Assembly: GCF_009739465.1 (NCBI RefSeq)
Contig: NZ_WHOM01000077.1
Location: 1 to 64,000 of the forward strand
Direction of reading: 5' to 3'
Length of the DNA stretch: 64,000 nt
Origin: Streptomyces apocyni
GTDB taxonomy: Bacteria > Actinomycetota > Actinomycetes > Streptomycetales > Streptomycetaceae
Shown here: in pieces, positions 23,038 to 31,985 of the stretch
Numbering within the stretch: position 1 is the stretch's first letter
How the letters are laid out: every line of letters starts with the position of its first letter
Made by a program: the position numbers and the translations under genes
The notes under the pieces: model-generated
Seen by the model: the letters and a program-made list of their open reading frames with translations, nothing else
Told to the model about the DNA's origin: nothing
The model's database searches: none

Positions 23038-26000
23038 ATGGAATTGCGGACTGAGCAGGTGTGGGCGGCTCCCCAGCGCTGGGCGGGCAACACAGTCAGC
23101 CAGCTTCTCGTGCCGGCCGGGGCCCTGCAGGTCAGCGAGGACACCGACTGCCGGTTCGTGCACAACGTCTACGGGCGGTGGGACATCGTCGGCGATGAAG
23201 CGGCGGTACTGAACCCGCAGTTGCCCGACGACCCTGGCGAGACCGTGGAGTGGAAGGGGCCGAGACAGCTTTCTGCCCCGCAGACGGTGCTGGCGTCGTA
23301 TGCGGACGCGATCGAACTACACGACGTGGTACGTGAGCACGGGTTGAGACCGCCGCAGGCCGGGGCCCTGCACTCGGTGATCGGGTACTGGTACTCGCAG
23401 TTGCCCGAACCGGGTCTCGTGGTCATGCCGACCGGCACGGGCAAGACGGAGACCATGCTGGCCCTGCTGGTGGCCTGCCGTCCCGAGCGGCTGCTCGTGC
23501 TGGTGCCCAGCATCGCGCTGCGCGAACAGATCGCGGCGAAGTTCGAGTCGCTGGGCATCCTGCAGCGGCAGGAGGTCGTCTCCCGTGATGCGCTGCGGCC
23601 GTGCGTGGGCCGGGTGACGCGCCGGTTCACCGACGTCGCCGAAGCGAAGGCGTTTGCCGCGGCCTGCAACGTCGTGGTGACCACGCCGCACGTCCTGCAC
23701 CACTGTACGCAGGAGGCTCGGGACGCGCTGCTGTCCGAGTTCAGCCATCTGATCGTCGACGAGGCGCACCACGCGCCGGCCTCGACCTGGACGAGCGTGA
23801 TCCGGCAGTTCGAGGACCGGAAGGTGCTGCTGTTCACCGCGACCCCGTTCAGGGAGGACGGCCAGAAGATTCCCGGACGGACCATTTTCCGCTACCCGCT
23901 GCGCCAGGCCCAGGCCCAGGAGTACTTCACCCGCATCGATTACCGGGCGGTGCTGAGCCTGGAGGACAACGACCGCAAGATCGCCGAACTGGCGGTGCAG
24001 CGGCTGCGCGACGACCTGGCGGCCGGGCTGGACCACCTGCTGATGGCCCGGGTCAACGCCGTCAGGCGGGCGCGGGAGATCTGCGAGCTGTACCAGGAAC
24101 TGGCCCCCGACCTGGAGCCGGTGGCGCTGCACGACGGGCTGGCGGCGACCGCCCGCAAGAAGGCCCTGGCAGGTATGGACAGGCGCAGCTGCCGCATCGT
24201 GGTGTGCGTGAACATGCTCGGCGAGGGCTTCGACATGCCCCAGCTGAAGGTCGCGGCGGTGCACGACGTGCGCAAGAGCCTCAGCCCGATGATCCAGTTC
24301 ATCGGCCGGTTCACCCGCAGCGCTTCGACCGCCTCCAGCCCGATCGGCACCGCATCGGTGTTCGTGGCCCGGGACCCCGCCGCCGCCCTGTCGCCCATGC
24401 GCGATCTACTGAAGGAGGACGCGGACTGGAACCTGCTCCTGCAGGACATCACCGAGCAGAGCACGGCCCGCGGCGAAGAACTCAGCGAGTTCGGCACCTC
24501 CTTCACCAACATCCCCGACGGCATGGCCGTCAGCGTCCTGGAACCGAAGATGAGCGCCGTGCTGCACCGCGCCCCGTCAGGCGAGTGGGACCCGCAGGCG
24601 GCCGTCGGCCGCTATGGCGAGGGCCGGGTGCTCGGGCAGGCCGTCGCCACCGGCGGCGACGGCCGCGTCGCCTGGTTCGTCGTGGAGCACCGCACCCTGG
24701 TCGACTGGGGTGCCCCGCAGTTTTTGGAGCAGGTGCTCTACGAGCTGGTCGTCATGTACTTCGACGACGAGCGGCGGTTGTTGTATGTCTACGGCTCCCA
24801 CAAGAGGGGCGACTACGCGGAGTTGGCCAGGGCTGTGCTGGGCGAGGGCAGTCGGCCCGTCAAAGGGCTCGACACATTCCGGGTGTTCGCCGGTCTCGAG
24901 CGGGTGGTGGCCACCAACATCGGTCTGCTGGACTCCCGTGACCACTTCAACCGCTTCTCGCTGCTGGTGGGCAGCGACGTCTTCGAGGCGCTGGACGCGG
25001 CCGCCCGCAAGAACCGCAGCCAGACCCACATCATCGCCTCGGGCATCGACGACGGCACCAAGGTCAGCGTCTGCGCGGCCCTCTCGGGCCGCTTCTGGTC
25101 GCCGCGCACCGCCCCCAGTCTGCTGGCGTGGATGCGGTGGTGCGACGAGCAGGGCACCAAGATCCTCGACTCCCGTGTGGACCTCGAGAACGTGATGGCG
25201 GGCTTCATCATCCCCGTCGAGCAGACCACGCGTCCCCCATTCCCCCTGCTCGGCCTGGAATGGCCCTGGCAGTGGCGCGCCGGCCTGGGCGAGGGCCCGC
25301 CCTTCGCCTTCAACGGGCGTTCCCACACCGTCACCGACATCGGCTACCGCGTCGACGACTTCGCCCCCGAGGGGCCGGTCCGCTTCTCGTTCGTCTCCCC
25401 CTCCTGGGAGCTCCCCTACAGCGCCGAGTTCACCGACCAGGGCCTGGTCTACTCCCCCGTCGGCGACGACGCCCTGGTGACCGTCCAGCGCGCCGCGCTG
25501 CCCGCCGCCGACTGGATCAACCAGCACAAGCCGTACCTGTACTTCGCCGGCGACCGCATCCTGACCCCCGACGACCGCCTGCACGCGCCCCGTACCGACC
25601 TGCCGCCCTTCGACCTGTCCCTGCTGGCGCCACTGGAGTGGGACGGGGTGAACATCCAGGCCGAGTCCATGGACCCCGAGCGGCTACCGCACACCGTGCA
25701 GTACTACATGTACCGCTACCTGAGCGAGCAGCAGCACTTCGACATCCTGATCGACGACGACGGCTCGAACGAAGTGGCCGATCTCGTCGGCATCACCGCC
25801 GACGACAAGGACATCACCATCACCCTCGTGCACTGCAAGTACTCCCACGAACCGGCTCCCGGCCACCGCGTCATCGACCTGTACGAGGTGTGCGGCCAGG
25901 CCGCCCGCGGCGCCAAGTGGCGCGAGTACGGCATCGAAGCACTGCTGCGCACCCTGTACAATCGCGCCGCCAAATGGGCCGCCCGCCATCCCGGCAAGAG

Positions 26001-26205
26001 CCCCTACCTGCTCGGCAGCATCGACGAGCTGTACCGCATCCGCGAACGCGCACCCCAACTGCGGCCCCACATCAACACCGTCATCGCCCAGCCCGGGCTC
26101 TCGGCAGCCGGGTGCAGCAGCGAGCAGCAGCACCTCCTCGCCGGCGCCCATTCCTACGTCAAGGCGCTCACCAAGGGCACCTTCACCGTGTACTGCAGCC
26201 CGTAG
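23038..26205 (+). CDS. DEAD/DEAH-box helicase with C-terminal restriction-like domain
   Basis: 1055 residues. SF2 motifs are clear: Walker A VVMPTGTGKTET (about 129-140), DEAH in LIVDEAHHA (about 240), TAT in LLFTATPFRED (about 265), NMLGEGFDMP (about 394) and QFIGRFTRSA (about 420). The middle 400 residues are family-specific. Near residue 905, SNEVADLVGITADDKDITI leads to LVHCKYS. E, then a D, then C-K fits a PD-(D/E)XK nuclease core, and an Asp precedes it in FDILIDDD. I infer a helicase-nuclease that unwinds and degrades foreign DNA. It lies 140 bases upstream of a NACHT gene on the same strand, so the two may form one anti-phage system. Start ATG 23038 is preceded by GGAGCGG. Confidence 0.85.
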   Translation: MELRTEQVWAAPQRWAGNTVSQLLVPAGALQVSEDTDCRFVHNVYGRWDIVGDEAAVLNPQLPDDPGETVEWKGPRQLSAPQTVLASYADAIELHDVVREHGLRPPQAGALHSVIGYWYSQLPEPGLVVMPTGTGKTETMLALLVACRPERLLVLVPSIALREQIAAKFESLGILQRQEVVSRDALRPCVGRVTRRFTDVAEAKAFAAACNVVVTTPHVLHHCTQEARDALLSEFSHLIVDEAHHAPASTWTSVIRQFEDRKVLLFTATPFREDGQKIPGRTIFRYPLRQAQAQEYFTRIDYRAVLSLEDNDRKIAELAVQRLRDDLAAGLDHLLMARVNAVRRAREICELYQELAPDLEPVALHDGLAATARKKALAGMDRRSCRIVVCVNMLGEGFDMPQLKVAAVHDVRKSLSPMIQFIGRFTRSASTASSPIGTASVFVARDPAAALSPMRDLLKEDADWNLLLQDITEQSTARGEELSEFGTSFTNIPDGMAVSVLEPKMSAVLHRAPSGEWDPQAAVGRYGEGRVLGQAVATGGDGRVAWFVVEHRTLVDWGAPQFLEQVLYELVVMYFDDERRLLYVYGSHKRGDYAELARAVLGEGSRPVKGLDTFRVFAGLERVVATNIGLLDSRDHFNRFSLLVGSDVFEALDAAARKNRSQTHIIASGIDDGTKVSVCAALSGRFWSPRTAPSLLAWMRWCDEQGTKILDSRVDLENVMAGFIIPVEQTTRPPFPLLGLEWPWQWRAGLGEGPPFAFNGRSHTVTDIGYRVDDFAPEGPVRFSFVSPSWELPYSAEFTDQGLVYSPVGDDALVTVQRAALPAADWINQHKPYLYFAGDRILTPDDRLHAPRTDLPPFDLSLLAPLEWDGVNIQAESMDPERLPHTVQYYMYRYLSEQQHFDILIDDDGSNEVADLVGITADDKDITITLVHCKYSHEPAPGHRVIDLYEVCGQAARGAKWREYGIEALLRTLYNRAAKWAARHPGKSPYLLGSIDELYRIRERAPQLRPHINTVIAQPGLSAAGCSSEQQHLLAGAHSYVKALTKGTFTVYCSP

Positions 26206-26345
26206 CACGGACCCCGCCGGGTGCAGGCATCGGTCCGGTCACCGGTATTTCCTCCAGCCGGTGCCCGGCGCCGGCCAGCAGTCCGCATGACACGTTGTCA
26301 CTATGCTGCTGTGCCAGGGACCGGCCCACAGGGGGGATGTCGGGG

Positions 26346-29177
26346 ATGCAGGATCCGGGCCGTCTTCCGGCGCCCGACGACACGGGTTCGGCGACCGGGG
26401 AGCGCTTCGCCTATCAGGCGCAGGCCGCCCTCCGCGCGGTGGTGGAGATGCTGGCGGGTGGCGGAGTGCTCCATGTGACGTGTGAGCATTTCGAGGATGT
26501 CCTGGTCGCCCGGACCGACGGCACGGTGCGGGGCGGAGTGGCGCTGTGGGACTTCCAGCAGATCAAGTCCCGTGAGGGGCAGAAGAATTGGACCTTGTCC
26601 GGCGTGCTCAGGAGCAAGGCTCTGGCGAGCCTTCTGCGCACCCATCGGGTCTTGAGAGAGCACCAGGACCTCACGTACATTCTGACGGTCGGCGTGGAGG
26701 GTGTGCTGAGCTCCGACGCTGATGTGCGCGCCGTCGCGCAGGGGCGGGGAGGTGACAGCGCGGAGCGGCTGGACAGGATCGCCAGGTACCTCGGTGCGGA
26801 CGCTGCCGAGACTGCGGGGTTCCTGCGGCTGGTTCGTATCGAGGAGTTGCCGGACCGGTACGAGCTGGAGCGCCGCAATCGCGATGCGCTCTTCGATCTG
26901 GCCCCGCATCTTCGGGTCGGGGAAGCCGAGGCTTTACACGCGGATCTCCTCAACCGGGTCAGGCTCGCGATGGACGGGCGCCTGGGGCCGCGTTGGCAGG
27001 CGCTGGTGACACGGCTCGATGTCCCGGAGAGGGTTCTGCGCAAGCGCCTGACGCCGCAGAAACTCCGCGACGTCGCGCTGCGTCTGGACCGCCCGGACCT
27101 GGCCGACTACGTGCGCGCGAGCCGGCGTGCAGCACAAATGCATCCCTACCCCGGGGCCGAGTCACTGTCCATGCCCTCGCTGAGTTCTGTCTACGTGCCG
27201 CAGCGCCTGCACCGGATCACACCTGAGAGCGGGCAGCCGAGCGGCCGTGCGGCGGACCGGTCTCCCGGCGATGTTGCAGACGCCGCAGCGCTCCCGGGTC
27301 GCGCACCCGTGTGTCTGGTACTTGCCGGCCCGGGCGGCGGGAAGTCCAGCCTCCTGCGCGCTGTGCAAGCCGGTACGGCCGAGCGCTGGCCGGCCCCCGG
27401 GGGCCGAGGGCTGCTGGGGGTGACGGTGCCGGCCACGGCGCTGCTCGGCTCTCCCCTGCCGAGCGCTCTGGCGGCAGCGGCAACCAGCCAGCTGGCCGCT
27501 TTCGCACTGCAGCGGACGCTGTCCGACGAGCTCTTTCTCAACAGGCCTGCCCCGGGGGCCTGCTGGATCGTGCTGGTCGACGGACTCGATGAGATCACCG
27601 ACCGGGACGACAGGCAGAACCTCCTGCGCACCCTGACGAACTTCGCCGCCGAGCCCGACCCCCTGTACCGGTTCGTCGTGGCCAGCCGGCCGCTTCCCGA
27701 GAAGGAACTGCGCGTCCTGGGCCCTGGCGTGCCCCGCTACCAGGTGATGCCCTTCTCCCGCAGCGAACTATCCGAGGCGGCCCGGCGCATCCTGGACGGC
27801 TTGGGTGTCCCCGACTCCCGGAACGCGGCACGCCGGTTCGTCCGTGTGCTGGACGACGCCTACCTCACCGATTTCGCCCGCACTCCGCTCATGGCGACGA
27901 TGTTGTGCCAGCTGTATGCCGCAGGTCCCGGGCAGTCGCTGCCGGACACCCGCGGGGCTCTGTACGCGAGGTTCACCGACCTGCTGCACCGCCGTATGAG
28001 CGGCAGGAACCAGTCGGGCGTCCGGAGCCAGGCCGAGGCTGCTCTTGCGCGTTTCGGCCCCACGGCCATGTCGCGGGCCCATGACCTGCTCGATCAGCTG
28101 CCGGAGACGATCGACAGCCTGGCGTTCGGCCGTCACAGTGACAGCGAAGCGTCCTGGGCCGACGCGCTGGCCGCCCTGGACGGCGCCCGGCGTCCCCGTG
28201 CCGTTCCGGAGGACGACTGGAACGGCTTCGTGTCCTCGGTCCTTGGGCGCAGCGGGCTACTCACCCGTACCGGGGACGGTTTCGCCTTCCTCCACCGGAC
28301 CCTTCAGGAGTACTGCGCTGCACGCCACCTCGCCCGCGCCCCCTCTTCCCATGCCCGTGAGCTCGACCGGCTGCTCGGCCCCTGGAAGGAAGATGGAGGA
28401 ACAAACCCGTGGGGTGCGCCGCTGGACACCGCCTCCTACATCGGGTTCCTCATCGACCCCGGAACCGCCTCGCCCGCCGATCCCGCCACTGCTCTGAAGG
28501 ACCTGGCGGTGCCCGGCAATCTCCGCGGGTGCGTGCTGATCGCCACCCTGCTGTCGCTGGGCACCGTGCTCGCCGATCAGTGGAAACCACTGGTCCAGGC
28601 GGCCGCGCAGGCGATGGCAACAGCGTGCGCGGATCCCGTTGGCGAGGCCACCCCGCGTGTCTGGGCAGCGGCCGTGCTGGCGGAACTGGACCTGCAGCGG
28701 GGCACGACCGCGTTGGAGATGCTGGCGGACGATCAAGGTCTGGACGATGAGTTCAACGAGGACCCTCACAGCCCGGACTTCAGCGACCGTCTCCTCGCTG
28801 CCAGGCGGCTGCTGGAGCTGGACCGGCCGCGGGGGGAAGAGGCCTGCTACCGGCTCGTCCACGATCCCGACCTGTACGGCTCCGTCCGGGTACGGGCCGC
28901 TGAAGTACTCCTGTCTTCCGGCGACGAGCGCGCCTGCCGCGCCCTGGAGTACCTCGCCGAAGCGGCGGACCTCCATTTCGACGACCGCCTCGACGCGGCG
29001 AGGCGGCTCGCAACCCTGGACCCTGAAGCGGCCGTTCACTCGCTGCACACAGTGATCGAGGACTACCGGGGTGATCCGGACTGGCTCGACTGGTGCATTG
29101 CCGCCGCCCAGGCGCTGGACGATCTGGGAGACCCGCGCGGTCGGCAGATCACCGACGAGCTCTCAGTCGGCTACTGA
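26346..29177 (+). CDS. NACHT-type STAND NTPase with Cap4/DUF4297-like N-terminal nuclease
   Basis: About 943 residues. The N-terminus (residues about 15-75) reads G-E-R-F-A-Y-Q-A-Q-A-A-L..., then E-x-F-E-D-V-L-V, then DFQQIKSR. This is the Glu/Glu-Asp/Gln-x-Lys pattern of the DUF4297/Cap4 branch of PD-(D/E)XK nucleases. The NACHT module has Walker A LAGPGGGKSSLL (about 325), Walker B WIVLVDGLDEI (about 403) and RFVVASRP (about 435). The C-terminal 250 residues form helical repeats (RVRAAEVLLSSGDERACRAL) suited to target sensing. The general model for such proteins is a sensor that activates DNA cleavage and cell death on infection. ATG 26346 was preferred over 26337 because the AGGGGGG site is well spaced for it. 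A decayed relative lies at 39361. Confidence 0.85.
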   Translation: MQDPGRLPAPDDTGSATGERFAYQAQAALRAVVEMLAGGGVLHVTCEHFEDVLVARTDGTVRGGVALWDFQQIKSREGQKNWTLSGVLRSKALASLLRTHRVLREHQDLTYILTVGVEGVLSSDADVRAVAQGRGGDSAERLDRIARYLGADAAETAGFLRLVRIEELPDRYELERRNRDALFDLAPHLRVGEAEALHADLLNRVRLAMDGRLGPRWQALVTRLDVPERVLRKRLTPQKLRDVALRLDRPDLADYVRASRRAAQMHPYPGAESLSMPSLSSVYVPQRLHRITPESGQPSGRAADRSPGDVADAAALPGRAPVCLVLAGPGGGKSSLLRAVQAGTAERWPAPGGRGLLGVTVPATALLGSPLPSALAAAATSQLAAFALQRTLSDELFLNRPAPGACWIVLVDGLDEITDRDDRQNLLRTLTNFAAEPDPLYRFVVASRPLPEKELRVLGPGVPRYQVMPFSRSELSEAARRILDGLGVPDSRNAARRFVRVLDDAYLTDFARTPLMATMLCQLYAAGPGQSLPDTRGALYARFTDLLHRRMSGRNQSGVRSQAEAALARFGPTAMSRAHDLLDQLPETIDSLAFGRHSDSEASWADALAALDGARRPRAVPEDDWNGFVSSVLGRSGLLTRTGDGFAFLHRTLQEYCAARHLARAPSSHARELDRLLGPWKEDGGTNPWGAPLDTASYIGFLIDPGTASPADPATALKDLAVPGNLRGCVLIATLLSLGTVLADQWKPLVQAAAQAMATACADPVGEATPRVWAAAVLAELDLQRGTTALEMLADDQGLDDEFNEDPHSPDFSDRLLAARRLLELDRPRGEEACYRLVHDPDLYGSVRVRAAEVLLSSGDERACRALEYLAEAADLHFDDRLDAARRLATLDPEAAVHSLHTVIEDYRGDPDWLDWCIAAAQALDDLGDPRGRQITDELSVGY

Positions 29178-29216
29178 GCGCGCAGCAGCTCCGCGGCCTC
29201 CGCGTCCTGGTCAAGA

Positions 29217-29594
29217 TCACGATGGCCGATGGGCCAGAGACCAGAGCGTGCCCGGGAGGGGAGACGAGTGTGTTGACCAGCCGCTCGCATCTCGCAGGAC
29301 TGGGGGCGCTGTCATCTGCCGTCTTGGGCAGGAGGGGACGGAGACGCGGAGGGCTGCACGGGCTCGGGCCGGATGGGAGCTTCGGTGGGAATGAATGCGC
29401 CATGCCTGGATGAGCTGACCGAGTCGGCGGGCTGGTGTCTCGCTGGGGGTGAACAGGACGACCGCGACCAGGACAAGAGCGCCTGCCGTGAGCGCTCCAG
29501 CCGTCCAGGCGGACAGGCCGCCACGGACCATGGCCATCGCGAAAGCGGCCGCCGCACCCAGCACGCCGCCGATCCGGGCCGCGGTGCTCACCAT
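29217..29594 (-). CDS. Small membrane protein coupled to the HD gene
   Basis: 125 residues from ATG 29594, overlapping the stop of the HD-domain gene by ATGGTGA. Two hydrophobic helices are visible (IGGVLGAAAAFAMAM and AGALTAGALVLVAVVLF), followed by a polar basic tail of about 70 residues. No family recognised. It is the third gene of a PadR/HD/membrane operon. Its 3' part overlaps the tail end of the NACHT intergenic region but no other gene. Confidence 0.55.
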   Translation of the reverse strand: MVSTAARIGGVLGAAAAFAMAMVRGGLSAWTAGALTAGALVLVAVVLFTPSETPARRLGQLIQAWRIHSHRSSHPARARAALRVSVPSCPRRQMTAPPVLRDASGWSTHSSPLPGTLWSLAHRPS

Positions 29595-30427
29595 CGACGT
29601 TCCCGGAAGGCCGCGCGGCGCAGTGTCCAGGACAGCCTGGGTGTGCTGAGCAGGACTCGGAGCGTGAAGCGGGTGCGGGTGCGGCGGGTGGGCAGAGCGG
29701 CCAGTTCCGCGTGCCATTCCTCGCGCCACCGCGCGCGCTGCCGGGTGGGAAGCAGCAGGGTGAGCATGGCCAGCATGCGCGTGGTGACCGCGGATGGGGT
29801 CGATGCGGGCTGGAGGGCGGCCGAGGAGAGGTCGTGCAGTTCACGGCTCACGTCGGCCAGGCCCGCCGCACGCGCCAACGGCGCGATGACGTCGCGGGTT
29901 TCACGGGCGACGAGGTACCGCCTGGCCGGGGCGACGAACGCGATGGTGCGCATGTTGTGCAGCCGGTCGGCGAGGCGGATGGCCAGCACGGCCTCCTCAC
30001 GCGTCGGCTGGAGCGTCGGCGGCCTTGCGGTGTGGAGGTGGAGAGCCGTGAGTGGGATCGCGCCGATCCTGGCGGCGCGGACGGCAGCGATCAGATCGGC
30101 GATCTCCTGCCCGAAGTGCTCGGTCACGCGGCCCGCCGGGCAGGGGGTGTCGTCGATGTCGTGCAGCACGGCGGCGCAGATCACAGGTGGCGGCATGCCG
30201 AGGTCGGCGACGATAGCGGCGACGGCGAGGCAGTGGGTGAGGAACGGGTCGCCGCTGCGGCGGGTTTGGCCCGCGTGCCAGACGGCGGCCTCATCGTGGG
30301 CGTGCTGGATGAGCGAGGTGTCGGCGTGCGGGTGGTGCATACGCACGACGGCCAGGAGGCCCTCCAGGGACGGGAGGGCGCAGCGGCGCTTGTTCGGTCG
30401 GGGTGCTAACCGGCGCCGGGCCCTCAT
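29588..30427 (-). CDS. HD-domain protein resembling RelA/SpoT hydrolase
   Basis: 279 residues. HAGQTRRSGDPFLTHCLAVA (about 52-71), LHDIDDT (about 89-95) and RLADRLHNMRTI (about 150) correspond to the metal-binding His, His-Asp and Asp-x-x-His-Asn signature of the SpoT/MESH1 ppGpp hydrolase fold. No synthetase or TGS/ACT domain is present. The last 60 residues (LLPTRQRARWREEWHAELAAL) are a membrane-proximal segment common in actinomycete regulators. It overlaps PadR (ATGA) upstream and a membrane protein downstream. A small alarmone hydrolase under PadR control is the simplest reading, though the substrate may differ. Confidence 0.75.
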   Translation of the reverse strand: MRARRRLAPRPNKRRCALPSLEGLLAVVRMHHPHADTSLIQHAHDEAAVWHAGQTRRSGDPFLTHCLAVAAIVADLGMPPPVICAAVLHDIDDTPCPAGRVTEHFGQEIADLIAAVRAARIGAIPLTALHLHTARPPTLQPTREEAVLAIRLADRLHNMRTIAFVAPARRYLVARETRDVIAPLARAAGLADVSRELHDLSSAALQPASTPSAVTTRMLAMLTLLLPTRQRARWREEWHAELAALPTRRTRTRFTLRVLLSTPRLSWTLRRAAFRERRW

Positions 30428-30768
30428 GACACTCCCCCGCCGTTGATCGGACGGGCGGCCCACCCCGGTAGGGGCTGTTTGCGGCCGCGGTAGGCACGCG
30501 CGAGGGCGTCCCGCGCGTGCTCGGCACCGTCCTCGGCGATCCGGTAGAAGCGACGGCGCGGCCGGCCGGCTCCCTCGTGCAGGGCCGGGTCTTCCCAGGT
30601 GCTTTCCACCCATCCGACGTGTTCCAGGCGGGCGAGGATCGGATAGATCGTGCCCGACGGCAGTCCCGCCAGCTCGCACAGCTCCAGGCCGTAGCGCTCT
30701 TTGGCGGGGTCCTCCAGCAAAGCCCGCAGCACCAGTTGGGTCTGCAGGGTCATACGCAAACTACCCAT
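30424..30768 (-). CDS. PadR-family transcriptional regulator
   Basis: 114 residues. The winged helix is plain: LVLRALLEDPAKERYGLEL, ELAGLPSGTIYPILARLEHVGWV, then a wing with GRPRRRFYRIAEDG. The family usually represses its own operon and responds to small molecules. Upstream the minus strand carries the AT-rich inverted sequence around CCATATATGG (30787-30796) and a TATGTA that could be the -10, with a leader of only about 15 bases. It leads the operon with the HD and membrane genes. Confidence 0.9.
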   Translation of the reverse strand: MGSLRMTLQTQLVLRALLEDPAKERYGLELCELAGLPSGTIYPILARLEHVGWVESTWEDPALHEGAGRPRRRFYRIAEDGAEHARDALARAYRGRKQPLPGWAARPINGGGVS

Positions 30769-31074
30769 ACTCGTACTCTACATAGCCCATATATGGCTTG
30801 CCTAGAAGTAGTGACACCTGGCGAGCCCCTGTGTGTACGGGCTGTCCACCGGCTGCTGGACGAGGCGGAGCAGAACTGACACAGCACAGGCCGGCCGAGG
30901 GCGGCCCCGCCAAGCCGCGCCCACAGCCGTCCCAGGCCACGCACCTGGGACGCCGGAGGGCAGCAGCGCTCAGGGGCCGCCGCCGCGGGGAGCCGAGGCG
31001 CGCGTACACCCGCCGCCTCTCAGCGGGTCACCGGCATAATCGACACGGCCGCAGCAGCAGGACAGGAGCCCGGT
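30769..31074. other. Divergent intergenic region with PadR-like operator and a small hairpin
   Basis: No credible gene. CCATATATGG at 30787-30796 sits in a probable PadR promoter. GTCCCAGG (30929-30936) and CCTGGGAC (30944-30951) form a perfect 8-bp hairpin with a 7-base loop. Confidence 0.45.
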
Positions 31075-31723
31075 TTGGTCAGCACGCCCGACGTCCCCGG
31101 CCCGTCCATGGATGCCGTCCCGACCCGCTACGGCGACACCACGTTCCGCTCCCGGCTCGAAGCTGACTGGGCCGCCACCCTCGACGGCAACGGCATCCGG
31201 TGGGAGTACGAACCCGAGACGCTCACCCTGGACTCTGGCACCCTCTACCTCCCCGACTTCTGGCTGCCCGAACTCGGCACCTGGATCGAGGTCAAAGGCC
31301 CCGGCATACCGCGGACCGAGAAGGCCGAAGAACTGGCCCGCACCCGCACCTGCCGGTGCGAAGGCTCCTGCACCTGCCGGTGGCCCGGAGGCGAGTTCGT
31401 CCTCCTCGGCAAGCCGTCCCTGGCCTCCGACTGGAACGAACCCGGCCACCGCCCCCGCAGCGGCTACGCGAACTGGGCAACCCCCTTCGGGCCGACCGCA
31501 TACTTCGTCACCTGCCCGCGTGCACACGGGCGCAGTGGATCACCCTCCGGCGCCCCTGGCGCTGCTGGAGAGAGAACAGGCCCACCGGCCTGTCGACCGG
31601 TTCGTCCGCTTCGTCGAGACCGCCACCGGCACGGGCCTCTTCGCGATGCCCGACCTGGGCGAGCCCTTCACCGACGCGGAACTCGGCCTGACCGACGCCC
31701 CCTCGGAAGATGACGTGCTGTGA
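31075..31723 (+). pseudogene. PD-(D/E)XK nuclease-like gene with two apparent frameshifts
   Basis: The first 145 residues read cleanly: TTFRSRLEADWAATLDGNGI, YEPE, then YLPDFWLPELGTWIEVKGPG. This is the Arg/Glu, Pro-Asp and Glu-Val-Lys core of small VSR/TnsA-like nucleases. A CRCEGSCTCRWPGG zinc-type insert follows. The frame is lost near 31514: TCP should continue ACTRAQWITLRRP in another frame, which one missing G would explain. It shifts again near 31550, after which ALLEREQAHRPVDRFVRFVE and an acidic tail to TGA 31723 read well. Two shifts within 40 bases suggest a real pseudogene or local sequence errors. The TTG start with AGGAG is tentative. Confidence 0.65.
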
Positions 31724-31985
31724 TCAGCACTTCCCTTGGGGCTGGCCAGGGCGGCCCGGCCTGGCTGCCGAGCGCCGCAGGACTGCCGTCCGCGGCTGGC
31801 TCCGCGTCGAGCCGGCCCTTCTCGGCCCCGAAGCAGCGCACACGGTTCCTGGCCTACCTCTACCTCGGGGGTGAGCAGGTCAAGATGGGCTCGCATCCGT
31901 GACGAACACCGGAGCCTCGATGGTGCGGGGCCGGGCGGTGTGGCGCCCGTCATCAAGGTGGCCCCTGCGGCAGGCGGGGAGGCGG

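Noticed and set aside
23317..24264. Minus-strand frame opposite the DEAD helicase
   Set aside because: His/Arg/Gln-rich shadow without motifs; the plus-strand helicase is unambiguous.
25128..26345. Upstream extension of the NACHT frame (1349 codons in all)
   Set aside because: The extension overlaps the helicase gene and is Arg/Pro-rich; the conserved N-terminal domain starts just after ATG 26346.
29149..29844. Minus-strand frame of 231 codons
   Set aside because: Pro/Ser/Arg-rich shifted reading of the HD and membrane genes.
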